64,000 nt of DNA from JBEKTW01 sp049515655 (lineage in GTDB: Bacteria > Bacteroidota > Ignavibacteria > UBA10030 > SZUA-254). The DNA lies in contig JBEKTW010000004.1 in the NCBI GenBank assembly GCA_049515655.1, positions 62,001-126,000 on the forward strand. Reading direction: 5' to 3'. Shown here piece by piece: positions 24,571 to 34,149 of this stretch. How positions within the stretch are numbered: position 1 is the first letter of the stretch; each line of letters starts with the position of its first letter. The position numbers and the translations under genes were made by a program. Below the pieces are notes generated by a model. The model saw only the letters and a list, made by a program, of their open reading frames with translations. It ran no database searches and was not told the DNA's origin.

Positions 24571-26777
24571 TTAGGTTCGCCACCGGCTTCGGGTCCAGCA
24601 TCGTGCTGTTGCTCCTGTCTGAATGCGCGGATAAAATCGGCGCGATCATTGAGTCGAATCATGACAGGATTTTCGCAGCTGGACGCACGGCCAAAGAAGA
24701 CAGCATGCCTTTCCTTTAGAGAAGGTAGTTTCGATGCATACACACTTCCAAGATAATTTGAAAGGAACTCTTTGCCGGTGTCATCAAAAGTGCGCATTGC
24801 AAAGACAGTGTTGCATTGATTGAGAATTGTTTTGGTTACGTTGGCAGTCCTCTGAGTGATCAACAAGCATCCCAAGCCATATTTTCGGCCTTGAAGTATA
24901 GCTCGCGCTGTTCCATTTGTTGCGGCCTTATCTCCCTCCGCCGCAACTGAGTTCCACTCGGGAATCAATGAATGAGCTTCTTCGTAAACAAGGCAGACCC
25001 GAGCTTTATCTGTCATGCCATTTTTCTGAACAATGTGAAGAGTAGCCTCAGAGATTATCTGCGCGATTTCGGTCGGCGTTAGAGAGGCCATAGATGCAGT
25101 ATCTTGGTACGGCTTGCTGTCTTGACGCCATACTTCAAACTGGGATGGATTTAGAATCTTCAGCTTCTGCGGGTTAGCAACGTCGAGGTATTCCTGAAGA
25201 TACTTAGTAACCGCAAGAGAAAAATCAGTCCTGCTACCACCTTCTTCGACGTTCTTTTTTATGACGGTCTTACCCGCTTGCCCAATCGCTTGAAGCTCTT
25301 TGAGCTTTACGCTTTCAGCCGAAGCATCGAAGAATGCTGTCAATTCACTGGTATATTGAGTTGTTGAATCAATGCAGATCACCTTGATTCCGTGCGCAAT
25401 CATACGTTCGACCAACTCGATAGCCAACATCGACTTGCCTACCCCAAGGATTCCAAGTATGGCGGTGTTGTGGGTTACCATCTCATCAATGTTCTTGATC
25501 TCGACGTCGTACGTCGTCAAAGGGAAGTGCCCAACTGCCTTGTAATTGTCTTCGTGCCTCTCCACCGTCTTTAGGAACACCGGAGCATTTAGTTGAGGTA
25601 TCCAACTGCAAGGTTTGAATTTTCTTTCCCCTTCATCCCATATGCCCACTTGTACGGCCTCGCCACGCGCGAAGCCAAACGTGTTTTTCTGTTGGATGAT
25701 GTCTTCTTTTGTCAGCCCATCCAGAACCTGATACAGAACACGCCTGCTGCCAACAAACGTCTCAACGAGTCGCCCTTGCTCGATGTCTCTTTCGTGAATG
25801 ACTTCAAAGTAAAGCCGTTCCGTTGAGGTCTCGGTAGCAACGATCCCGATGAAACATTCCAGGTTTCTTAGCAAGTAAACGTCATCTCGAAAGGTTTCAG
25901 TTTGCTTTCCGTCGAGTATACACACGGAACCCTTGGGAGTATGTTTGGTTAGTTCGGTTAGTTGCGAGAGGTGCTCGATGGGTACATTGATTTCAAGAGC
26001 TCGCAGCAAAATGCCTTCATCCCGCCCGAAGTATCCGAGGGGAACGGCTACCTTCAACGGGCCATGTTCGTCGGCAACCAACAAACAAGAGTTGAGGTCT
26101 AAAGCTCCTGTGCCATCTTGCCGGATGAGCAGTAACCCAGGTGTTTGAAGTGCCACAATGTTGCCAACGATCATCGGGGTTTGATCGGGACGCCAGACTT
26201 GGGCTATGTTCTGAATCATGTTACCGAACGCCTCCAGTGGTCGTTGCGCGGCAATCACGATTCCTGAAGCACCAACAAAAAACAACTCCATTGGAGCATC
26301 GCGATGATATTCCCAGAGCGCGTACATTACGACGACGCTGTAGACAAAACGCGGACTTCCTATGTTGTCAGCGAGCATCCGCCCGGCCTCAGAGATGTTG
26401 TGCCGCCAGCGATGCGTTGAATCCTTATAGAGAATCGTCAAGACACAGACAATCAACATGAAGCAACAAAAACCGATGAGTATGTTCCTTGGTAGGGTGT
26501 CTATCAAGTCTGCGGTAGGAGCATCATACACCATAACGGCTATGAGCGCAGCGACAAGGTACGCAATTGCGTTTGCGGGAGTTGTGTAGAATGGCGTTAC
26601 CAACAAACTTCCCAGAATTAGTGCGGCCATGCCGGAGTAAAACCATAAACCTTTTGGCGTTGTGAGCGGGAGCCAGTGGCCGAAGGCCAACTGATTCATC
26701 AGGATGAGAAAAACGAGGTAAAGAAGAAGGTAGAGAAGTCGGATGGCTTGAGAGACTTCCTTCTGTCGTCCAATCAT
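24534..26777 (-). CDS. Membrane-anchored HerA-like (DUF87) ATPase
   Basis: Protein of 747 residues. The N-terminal 180 carry about six hydrophobic segments (near 13-30, 46-62, 68-85, 97-117, 145-155, 165-178). A middle beta-rich region (about 195-430) resembles the HAS-barrel part of HerA proteins. The ATPase domain follows: Walker A GILGVGKS (Lys448), Walker B VCLVYEEAHS (Glu599-600) and LLITQRTANV with the HerA-type arginine finger. HerA proteins are DNA-translocating hexamers, and a membrane-tethered version in a defence-like operon is unusual. It overlaps the methyltransferase gene by 4 nt. The final 15 or so residues are read out of frame through a methyltransferase relic and may be recent. 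Confidence 0.87.
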   Translation of the reverse strand: MIGRQKEVSQAIRLLYLLLYLVFLILMNQLAFGHWLPLTTPKGLWFYSGMAALILGSLLVTPFYTTPANAIAYLVAALIAVMVYDAPTADLIDTLPRNILIGFCCFMLIVCVLTILYKDSTHRWRHNISEAGRMLADNIGSPRFVYSVVVMYALWEYHRDAPMELFFVGASGIVIAAQRPLEAFGNMIQNIAQVWRPDQTPMIVGNIVALQTPGLLLIRQDGTGALDLNSCLLVADEHGPLKVAVPLGYFGRDEGILLRALEINVPIEHLSQLTELTKHTPKGSVCILDGKQTETFRDDVYLLRNLECFIGIVATETSTERLYFEVIHERDIEQGRLVETFVGSRRVLYQVLDGLTKEDIIQQKNTFGFARGEAVQVGIWDEGERKFKPCSWIPQLNAPVFLKTVERHEDNYKAVGHFPLTTYDVEIKNIDEMVTHNTAILGILGVGKSMLAIELVERMIAHGIKVICIDSTTQYTSELTAFFDASAESVKLKELQAIGQAGKTVIKKNVEEGGSRTDFSLAVTKYLQEYLDVANPQKLKILNPSQFEVWRQDSKPYQDTASMASLTPTEIAQIISEATLHIVQKNGMTDKARVCLVYEEAHSLIPEWNSVAAEGDKAATNGTARAILQGRKYGLGCLLITQRTANVTKTILNQCNTVFAMRTFDDTGKEFLSNYLGSVYASKLPSLKERHAVFFGRASSCENPVMIRLNDRADFIRAFRQEQQHDAGPEAGGEPNNVGAGNLPTGV

Positions 26778-29700
26778 GTTTTTTCCTCCACTCGACGAGT
26801 CGAGTCTTGCACAATCGCAATTTCTTCCGGCGTGAGCTCGTACAGCTCATACACCAGCCGGTCGATCTCTCGCTCCAACGCCGTTGTATCTGCTTGAGAA
26901 TCGGCGCGCTTTTCCGCAAGGATGCGGTCGACTAACCGAACAAATGGTGTTTGCTCCACAATAGATAGTTGCTTGATTGGGATGAACTGGAGGGGTTCCA
27001 GGTAGAGTTCAAGCATTTCCCCTTTCCGTTTACCCATATAGTACAGCCAAAAATAGCATACTTTGCTATTCAATATCGAGAGAATATATTTAAGTGAATA
27101 ATCCTTCCTGTTCGGAGAAATATAGTACACATCCGCTGAGGCATACCACTCAACATCAGAATAAGTGAAAGTGTTTTGCACACTTCTCTGTGGACACAGG
27201 ATTTTCTCTCCTGAGAAATCTATGTTTGGCCTGTCTGTGGTTAACGACCACCACTTACCTCTACTATATGCAGATTCAAGTACGCCGTTGATGGATCGTT
27301 TGCTCAACAAATTCTTGTATTTGAGCAAATGGTTATATATGGCAGGTAACTCCCTGAGTTCCTTTTCATTTTCAACATCATTTACATATATGAGAAAGTA
27401 CCTCGATTTACGCGCCAGAGAATATTTGGCGATATCCGAGTTCTTAAAGAAGGGTTTTACATGTTGCCTTTCTTGAGTATTTAGATGTAAACCAGAAACT
27501 TCGTCTTCATTCAAAATAAACACGCCGTAGTTATGGTCTTCCCCGTTGTCAATATATCTATCTTTACCCGTGACAATACCTTGATTTATATTGCATATTC
27601 CATCAGTAACCCTTTTCCCCGCCATGATGCCTTTAGTTGATACACCTATCGTCTCATTATCAGAGAGCTTTTCGCAACCGATACATAATTTAGATACGAT
27701 TTTTAGAGTACGGTCGGGCAGAAAATGAACAAATCCAGTCCAACCACTCAGAATTATCTCTTGGTCGACTGGAAAATTCAATTGATCGTCGCGATGCGCC
27801 AAGAAATCATTGTCATATATATGAGTAAATATAGTGCAGCGAACTGAATGATGTGTTTGTTTGCCTCTCTGTAGTATCAAAACATTAGTATGTATGCCCG
27901 CCTCAAAAATCGCATTATCATTGAAATTAATATAGTCTCGAATCCTGTAATCATTAACAATTCTGTTTCGTATCTTTTTCCCACCCTGAGCAGTAATCCA
28001 ATAATTCGGTGTTATAAAGCTATTGACTCCGCCTTGCGTTGTTATGTCATGCGCCTTATGCAAGAAAAAATACCAGTAATCCATTTTCTTTTCGAAGTTG
28101 GTATTCCCTTTCATTATCTCGAATAATTCCCTATTACCTTTTTGTCCAACATAAGGCGGATTCGCAATCACGGTGTCAAATCCACCTTTGGACTGAAACA
28201 CTTCCGAGAAGAAAACCTGGAAATCAAAATTAACCTCATACCCCAAATGTTTTTTCGAAGCAGCGAATACTTGCGAAAGCATTTTGTCTACCTGCGCCTT
28301 CAATTCCGCTTTTTTGTCATGGTCGGTTTCGTCAAAAAATTTCTGCTTAAGCGTTTCAATCGCCCCCAACTTTTGCGACTTGAACGGAAAACCCAACAGC
28401 GAATTACCTGCAACTATCTTGTAGTCCAAATTCGGGAGCGGCTTGATATGCTTGGTTTCTTCCTCGTCCACAACGAGGGACAGCCACAGCCGGAGCTTGG
28501 CAATTTCAACCGCACCAAGATCGATGTCTACGCCATATAAACAGTTCTGTATGGCGTGCCGTTTGAAGTGGTACGGCGTGCGCTCGTGCGCGTCGCTGAA
28601 ATATGGCGTCAGTGCCATTCGTGCACGAACAATCTCCGTCATCATCCCAACAGGGAACGCTCCTGAACCCACGGCGGGGTCGCAAACCGCGATCTCGGCG
28701 AGTTTCTCATCTATCAATCGGGCATTCTTCTCAATACTCCTCGGAGGCTTCGGATAGTCTCTTCCAATTGTTCCAGACTGCTTGGCAGTTTCATAAAAAG
28801 AGTATTGTTCCATCAGACGAATATACACATCCATGTCTTCACGCGGTATGAGCTTGTCGTGTCTGTTGACCGATGTATCCAAATAGTTGACCAGACTCTC
28901 CTGGCACATGTAATGGACAATCTCGCGGGGAGTATAGTAAGCGCCAAGACCTTTGCGTCGGTTCTCCTCAATGAGATTCTCAAACACTTTACCGAGCATT
29001 TCAGGATCAATGGCGACTTCTTTTTCAAGCGGCTCGGCTTCATTGACGGTGAAGTTGTAGCGGTCGAACACGTCGAGCACACCGGTGCCCTTTATCCCTT
29101 CTTCAACAAAATCAGTGTTAGTGAACAGTTTGTTCGGGAGAATGATGTCTGTCTTCTTCCAGTTGTAATCGCCCAGAGGTTCGAATAGTCCGCCGTTGAG
29201 AAAGGGGATTCGGCATCTGAACCTACGGTCCCAGGCATCATGTCCACGGTCCGTAGCCAAGGTGTCGTAAAAGAGTGGCTCCAGAATGTCGTGAAAGAAG
29301 TTATCATAGCTTCCGTATTTCCGGTCGGCCAGTTGTCGCAGGAAGTCATGCGGGCCGGTACCCCATTCCTTGCCTCTATCAACGCCCAGCCACCCTTTCT
29401 TCTGGAGAAAATAAATGAACACGATTTGCCCCATGAGTTTCTTAGCAAAGTCTGTTGGGTTAACACTTTGCGCTTAAACTCATCGCGTAATGCACTATCT
29501 TTTGTGATGAGCTTCTTTACTTCCGTCTCAAACTCCTCGAACAATGAGCGATACTTTTTAAAGAATTCATCTGTAACCGCCTCAACACTAAATGCCTCTT
29601 CAATATCTGCGAGCGCCGGATCGGTGTCAGTATCCCGTAGCAGATCGAGAAAGCGGGTCTGCGCGGTATGACAACTCTCGCCCTCGCCGACGATATAGGA

Positions 29701-30156
29701 AAATCGCCGAGCCGGAGTGAGCCTCGCTTCAACGCCCACCTTCCCGGATTCCTTTTCCACAGTCGAGTACTCCATTTTCACGTAAGAGAACCGCCACTGC
29801 TTTTCAGTCGGAGAAACAAATGCCACAAGCGCCGCATCCTTTTCATCACGTGTCTTGAGGTGATCGGCAACGAAGTTGCGAATTGCGGTACGAGCACGCT
29901 CAAGTTTCGAATCATTGGTGAGGTGAACTACGAGCACATCAAGTTTTTCCTTGTCAGGCGATGTGTACGTGCCGAGTCGCTCGTATCGCTGAACGTGGCC
30001 CTTGAAGGCATCTTTAACATACTGATTGGACCAGTGCTGCGCCTTGGACTCGTCCAGATGATTCAGCACGTTAACAGCGAAATTGTGGAAGCGAGTCTTA
30101 TCGAAGGCCTTGGGGAAGGTTTGGCGGATGAGATCGACTGCCTGCTCTTTGTCCAT
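26774..30156 (-). CDS. Eco57I-type DNA adenine methyltransferase, one frameshift
   Basis: Two frames together encode one protein of about 1,127 residues. The N-terminal part (30156 to about 29466) has LDVLVVHLTNDSKLERARTA and runs to EFKRK; the rest continues as NPTDFAKKLMGQIVFIYFLQ in the next frame. One missing G near 29465, giving KRKGVNPTDF, would restore a single frame, so this is a -1 lesion or a sequence error. The methylase core has AYYTPREIVHYM, the AdoMet motif CDPAVGSGAF and catalytic NPPY (28162-28151). A C-terminal target-recognition region follows. Such proteins modify adenine and may combine restriction and modification. The gene is AT-rich, 6 bp after the PemK-like gene and overlapping HerA by 4 nt. 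Confidence 0.88.
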
Positions 30157-30162
30157 GTTGAC

Positions 30163-30510
30163 CTACAGATTGGAGATCCAGTTCATTAGATTCGCCTTGA
30201 CCCGTTTCAGCCTTGCCGGGTCTACCGCTCCGATTGCACCAATCAGCAGCGAACTCTCAACGACCGCAAGCCGACAAACGCGGATTACGCTGGGGACAAT
30301 AAGGCCGGTAGCTGGGTAATCAGCATCGCCAGGGTTCACAAGTTCGTCAACGCCGGGGGTGGCCTGATACTGTCGGGAAGAAACGGGGCAGATGAGCCAG
30401 TCATCGAATTTTCCCGGGCACTTGCCAATTACCAAGACCGGCCTGTTTTTGCCTTGCGACAGGTCGGCATTGGGCAACTGAACGTACGCTATGTGTCCTG
30501 CAGCAGGCAT
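30163..30510 (-). CDS. PemK/MazF-like protein
   Basis: Protein of 115 residues with the PemK/MazF SH3-like fold pattern: GHIAYVQLPNADLSQGKNRP (strand, then the KxRPVLVIG motif), WLICPVSSRQ, TGLIVPSVIRVCRLAVVE and the final helix LKRVKANLMNWI. MazF/PemK proteins are mRNA endonuclease toxins, but no antitoxin gene is next to it. Its ATG shares one base with the helicase stop (TGATG) and it is 6 bp before the methyltransferase, so it is an integral operon member. It may be a toxin-like effector or a non-catalytic adaptor; the sequence alone does not decide. Confidence 0.78.
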   Translation of the reverse strand: MPAAGHIAYVQLPNADLSQGKNRPVLVIGKCPGKFDDWLICPVSSRQYQATPGVDELVNPGDADYPATGLIVPSVIRVCRLAVVESSLLIGAIGAVDPARLKRVKANLMNWISNL

Positions 30511-33500
30511 CAGTAGTGGTTCTTTATTGAAACCTTGTCATACGCCGAGAAATCCTCGTCCTCCATTCCGCGAAGTGCAGACTGCAGCGAGAACTCCGAC
30601 CAATTTTTCCCTTCATCGTCTTCATGGTGTCCGTTAGATGAAATCAACCATGATGAAAGAATGACTTCCCGCGGGCTGAGCGCGTGTGCCGTTTGCTGTG
30701 ATCGTGTTGCCTGGAAAAACTGCGGCGCGATGTCCCGTCGCAAGATACCGAGAACCCTTAGGGGGTCACTTTCCTTCTTGAGTGACTCCGCAACCTTCTT
30801 GGTCGTTGGCCGTGGGAGCAAACCATCGGTAAGAAGCTGGGTTACCTGCTGAATGTAGATCTCGTCGTCCTCGGTATAGCCGTGGTACCGGCGAATCTCT
30901 TTTGCCTTCAGACGCTTCAGGATGTATGCGTCGTTGGCGCCTCCTCCGTGTCGAGGAATGGAATCGTCAAGCTCCGCGCTGGTCGTAGCAGTAAAGCCCG
31001 CTTTGTTCTTATCGAGCAGGGAGTAGAATTCATTCGGGATTACTTGCCGCATCTCGCCAATGTCGGATGGTTTCAGAATCTTTGCCGTGGCAAAAAAGTC
31101 TAACTCGGCAGCTTCGGCACTATTGGGTTGAGCGAGAAAGAATTTGTCAAGCCTCCCCTGCCGAAAATAGGTTACGAGTGACGGGAACTGCTGCACGATT
31201 TCGAGCGATCCTGTTCTGGTCGAGCGAGCTTTCTTTGGCAGCCGTTTGATTCTTAAGAACAGATCGGGCTGCTTGTCGCGTACGTCGCGAATCTCTGTAA
31301 GATATTCAAGCTCGCTCTCTTCATCGCCATCTTCGCCTGTGATCGTCTTTTTTGAATTCAGTCTGGCAAACAGATCGTGCGATTTAATTTCTTCTCCCTC
31401 GGTCAGAAGTCGGGCGTCCGCTCCAAGCATTTCTATGAATGCCTGAATCTTGGCTTCGGCAGCTTCCTTGAGCTTGATCAGGTCGTTGCTCTCTTCCGTC
31501 GGGAAGAAGTTGTACGTGTGGATCTTATCAAACTTCGTGTCCACACGATTTATGCGCCCTACACGTTGAATAAGACGCGTCGGGTTCCACGGGATATCGT
31601 AGTTGATGACAACGTTGGAGCGGTGGAGATTGACGCCTTCGGACAATACCTCTGTGCTTACGAGAATGCGGTAATCGTCGCTCGGCTGAAAGGCATTCGC
31701 ATCGAAGTTGTTCATGACTGCCTTATGTTCTGCTTCTCCTGCCTGGCCTGAGAACACAATAACCTTGGGCTCGACATCGTTTCGGATTCTCTCGCCCAGA
31801 TACTCAGCCGTCTCTCTGGATTCCGTAAAGATGATCAGTTTTCCCTTCTTGAGCTTCGCCTGAGAGCGGAGGATATCCTTGAACGATTCCCACTTCGGGT
31901 CGCGGCGCACGTCTTCCCACAGTTTACGAACTTTCTTCAGCGTCTTCAGGTCGCTTTCCAGATCATCCATGAAATTGCTTGAAAAGCTCTTCGCGCTCAA
32001 TCGTTCAGCCTTTTCTTCGGCGAGAAGCTGCTCGATGGCCTCCTGGTCTCCCTCTTCCAGCAGGTCGAAGATTTTGTTCGTGTGCTTCTTGCTGATGTAG
32101 ACGTTTCCCTTCCGGTATTCAGTAATGAACCGTTCGTAGGAATGGATGAATCTATCCAGACTCAGACGGAATGCGTGGAAACTGCTTTCCAGTCGCTTGA
32201 CCATCAGAATCATCATGAACTTTGCGAGGTTCTGCTGGCTCTGGACTTCGCTCTGATCTCGCTTCCCTTCGTAATACGAGAGCGGCTTATAACGGGCGTA
32301 GGTAAAGCACAGTACCAACAGTCGGATGGTCTCGGTGAAGATTTCGTTCTCTCGCTTGTTGAACTTGTAGAACAGCGGCTCAGGATCCTTGACCTCCGGG
32401 AACTTCAATCCTTGCTTGGTCATATCTTCGCCGAAATACTTTTCGATTTCACTTCGCGTCCGGCGAATCATCAGATACTTCAGGACTTTCTCCCTGGTGT
32501 TCTTTGCGTTCGCTTGAACGGTTTGGAAGTAACGGTCACGATCTTGTTGACGATCCAAACCCTTCAGGTTCTTCTCCAAGCCGCTGAAGAATGCTTCGAG
32601 GTTCCGGAGATTGGGGATGTTGCTGCTTTTGCCGGGTTGGAAGAGTTTTACCTGACTCAGGATATCGCGAGGTTTGTTGTTAAGCGGTGTTGCCGAAACC
32701 AGAATGACTCGTTTGCCACGGCAAATCTGGGCAAGTTTCTCATAGGTGATGTTTGTTTCTGTTCGGAAGCGGTGAGACTCATCGATGAAAACATTTGTGT
32801 ACCTGGAAAGGTCACGCTCAACAAGCGCATCAAGTTTACCAATAGATTCAAAGTCCGTCTGGCGCACCTGGAAATCACCAAAAACATTGGGCCACGATCC
32901 TCGCTTGTTTCTATCGAGAAGATGGGGTGGTGCTATGACCAAGCATCGCCCATCCAGTTGTTGCGCCAACAGGGCCGACATGTAGGTTTTTCCAAGTCCG
33001 ACGACGTCGGACAGAAATACGCCGCCGTACTCGTCAAGCACTTTACGTGCATTGAGAACCGCTTCTTCTTGATACTTCAGCTTCTTGAAGCCGACAGGCA
33101 CGTACATATCCTCGAGCTCTGCCGGACGATTGAGCTCTCCGCGGAAGTACTCGTACAGGAACTTGAGGTAGAGTTCGTATGGAGTGAAATGTGCATAAGG
33201 CGATTTGTTGACGACTGCATCTTCATACGGTTTGGAAACGTCAACCGCAACAGCCCAAAGTTCGTTGAACTTGCTGATGGCGAATTCATAGTCTGAATGA
33301 TTCTTCAATTCAACATTGAACTCAAGGTTGTCTTGGATGCCTGCCTGAGTAAGGTTGCTGGAACCAGTGATGACACGCCCCTTATCCCTGTCTCCCTCAG
33401 CAAAAGTCATGATGTAGACCTTGGCGTGGAGATTCTCAGTCGGATAGGCTTTGATCTCAAGTTTTCCTGAGCGAATCCAATCAACAAACTTCAGCACGCC

Positions 33501-33836
33501 TATTTCAATTTCGCTGCTGTCTGGCGATTTCTCAAGCTCTTGAAGCACATCGGCTGACACTTGCTGTTTTGCTTCTGCATGAGACTTGAAACTCAGCTCA
33601 CCTTGTTGCTTTGCTCGTTGAATCAGCTCCCATGCTTTGCGATCAGTCTGGATTCCAACGAGGATTCTGATCTTCTCCACTTTCTCCAACGCTGGATAGA
33701 GCGCATAAAAGCCACTGATGAAAAAATATCCAACGAGGCAATCGAAGAAGCGCGTATCGTCCGTTAGCAGCGCTTTGAAACGGTCCCGTAGAGTCTTGCC
33801 AGTTTCGTTTGTAATGAAAGTTAGATCAGTAGACAT
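30510..33836 (-). CDS. PLD-domain SNF2-type helicase
   Basis: Protein of 1,108 residues from the ATG at 33836; 42 further open codons upstream lack a domain match. The N-terminal phospholipase-D-like domain (about 10-200) has one HxK motif, NLHAKVYI (His137, Lys139), with GSSNLTQAGI, so two subunits would form one active site. The SNF2-like helicase follows: GLGKT (Lys283), DESH (352-355), SATPLNN (381-387), and motifs V-VI with GVNLHRSNVVINYDIPWNPT and QRVGRINR. It should be an ATP-dependent DNA translocase fused to a PLD-type nuclease. It heads the four-gene operon with the PemK-like protein, methyltransferase and HerA ATPase. Confidence 0.9.
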   Translation of the reverse strand: MSTDLTFITNETGKTLRDRFKALLTDDTRFFDCLVGYFFISGFYALYPALEKVEKIRILVGIQTDRKAWELIQRAKQQGELSFKSHAEAKQQVSADVLQELEKSPDSSEIEIGVLKFVDWIRSGKLEIKAYPTENLHAKVYIMTFAEGDRDKGRVITGSSNLTQAGIQDNLEFNVELKNHSDYEFAISKFNELWAVAVDVSKPYEDAVVNKSPYAHFTPYELYLKFLYEYFRGELNRPAELEDMYVPVGFKKLKYQEEAVLNARKVLDEYGGVFLSDVVGLGKTYMSALLAQQLDGRCLVIAPPHLLDRNKRGSWPNVFGDFQVRQTDFESIGKLDALVERDLSRYTNVFIDESHRFRTETNITYEKLAQICRGKRVILVSATPLNNKPRDILSQVKLFQPGKSSNIPNLRNLEAFFSGLEKNLKGLDRQQDRDRYFQTVQANAKNTREKVLKYLMIRRTRSEIEKYFGEDMTKQGLKFPEVKDPEPLFYKFNKRENEIFTETIRLLVLCFTYARYKPLSYYEGKRDQSEVQSQQNLAKFMMILMVKRLESSFHAFRLSLDRFIHSYERFITEYRKGNVYISKKHTNKIFDLLEEGDQEAIEQLLAEEKAERLSAKSFSSNFMDDLESDLKTLKKVRKLWEDVRRDPKWESFKDILRSQAKLKKGKLIIFTESRETAEYLGERIRNDVEPKVIVFSGQAGEAEHKAVMNNFDANAFQPSDDYRILVSTEVLSEGVNLHRSNVVINYDIPWNPTRLIQRVGRINRVDTKFDKIHTYNFFPTEESNDLIKLKEAAEAKIQAFIEMLGADARLLTEGEEIKSHDLFARLNSKKTITGEDGDEESELEYLTEIRDVRDKQPDLFLRIKRLPKKARSTRTGSLEIVQQFPSLVTYFRQGRLDKFFLAQPNSAEAAELDFFATAKILKPSDIGEMRQVIPNEFYSLLDKNKAGFTATTSAELDDSIPRHGGGANDAYILKRLKAKEIRRYHGYTEDDEIYIQQVTQLLTDGLLPRPTTKKVAESLKKESDPLRVLGILRRDIAPQFFQATRSQQTAHALSPREVILSSWLISSNGHHEDDEGKNWSEFSLQSALRGMEDEDFSAYDKVSIKNHY

Positions 33837-34098
33837 GGTAGTTTGGCGCTTTTCCACTTGGCTGCCCCCGCAATATACAGAACTTCGGAAGAGAAACTTT
33901 TCCGGCAACCCTTTTTGCTTACCGGGCCAGGGCATCGCGTTCTTTTTCCCGAAGCGAGACAAAGTAGTAGCAGGTGATCCATTATACGTTCATTTTGCAG
34001 TTTCATCGAAGGCAATGACCATCCTCTGAGCTGTTAACCTTCCAGGTTACCCTGCGTAAGTTTTACGAAAGGTATAAAAATATTGACGAACTTCAAAA

Positions 34099-34127
34099 TT
34101 GTTTTTCGCCTGAGAGTTTTCTAAATT
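34099..34127 (+). promoter_or_regulatory. Candidate mnmE promoter
   Basis: TTGTTT and TAAATT are spaced by 17 bp, ending 22 bp before the mnmE start, which would give a leader of only about 16 nt. The -10 side TAAATTTC is close to the Bacteroidota TAnnTTTG element. The 313-bp gap 33837-34149 holds nothing else I can name; the helicase promoter must lie in it on the other strand. Confidence 0.3.
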
Positions 34128-34149
34128 TCATTTTCCAACCTTCATAGAT

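Noticed and set aside
32082..33296. Open frame of about 400 codons on the plus strand opposite the helicase gene
   Set aside because: It is antisense to a gene with complete helicase motifs, shows no domain of its own, and arises from codon bias of the real gene.
24534..33836. Assignment to DISARM, BREX or Type I restriction
   Set aside because: Required partners (DrmA/DrmB, PglZ/BrxC, HsdR/HsdS) are missing and the PLD domain is fused to the SNF2 helicase, so a named system is not supported.
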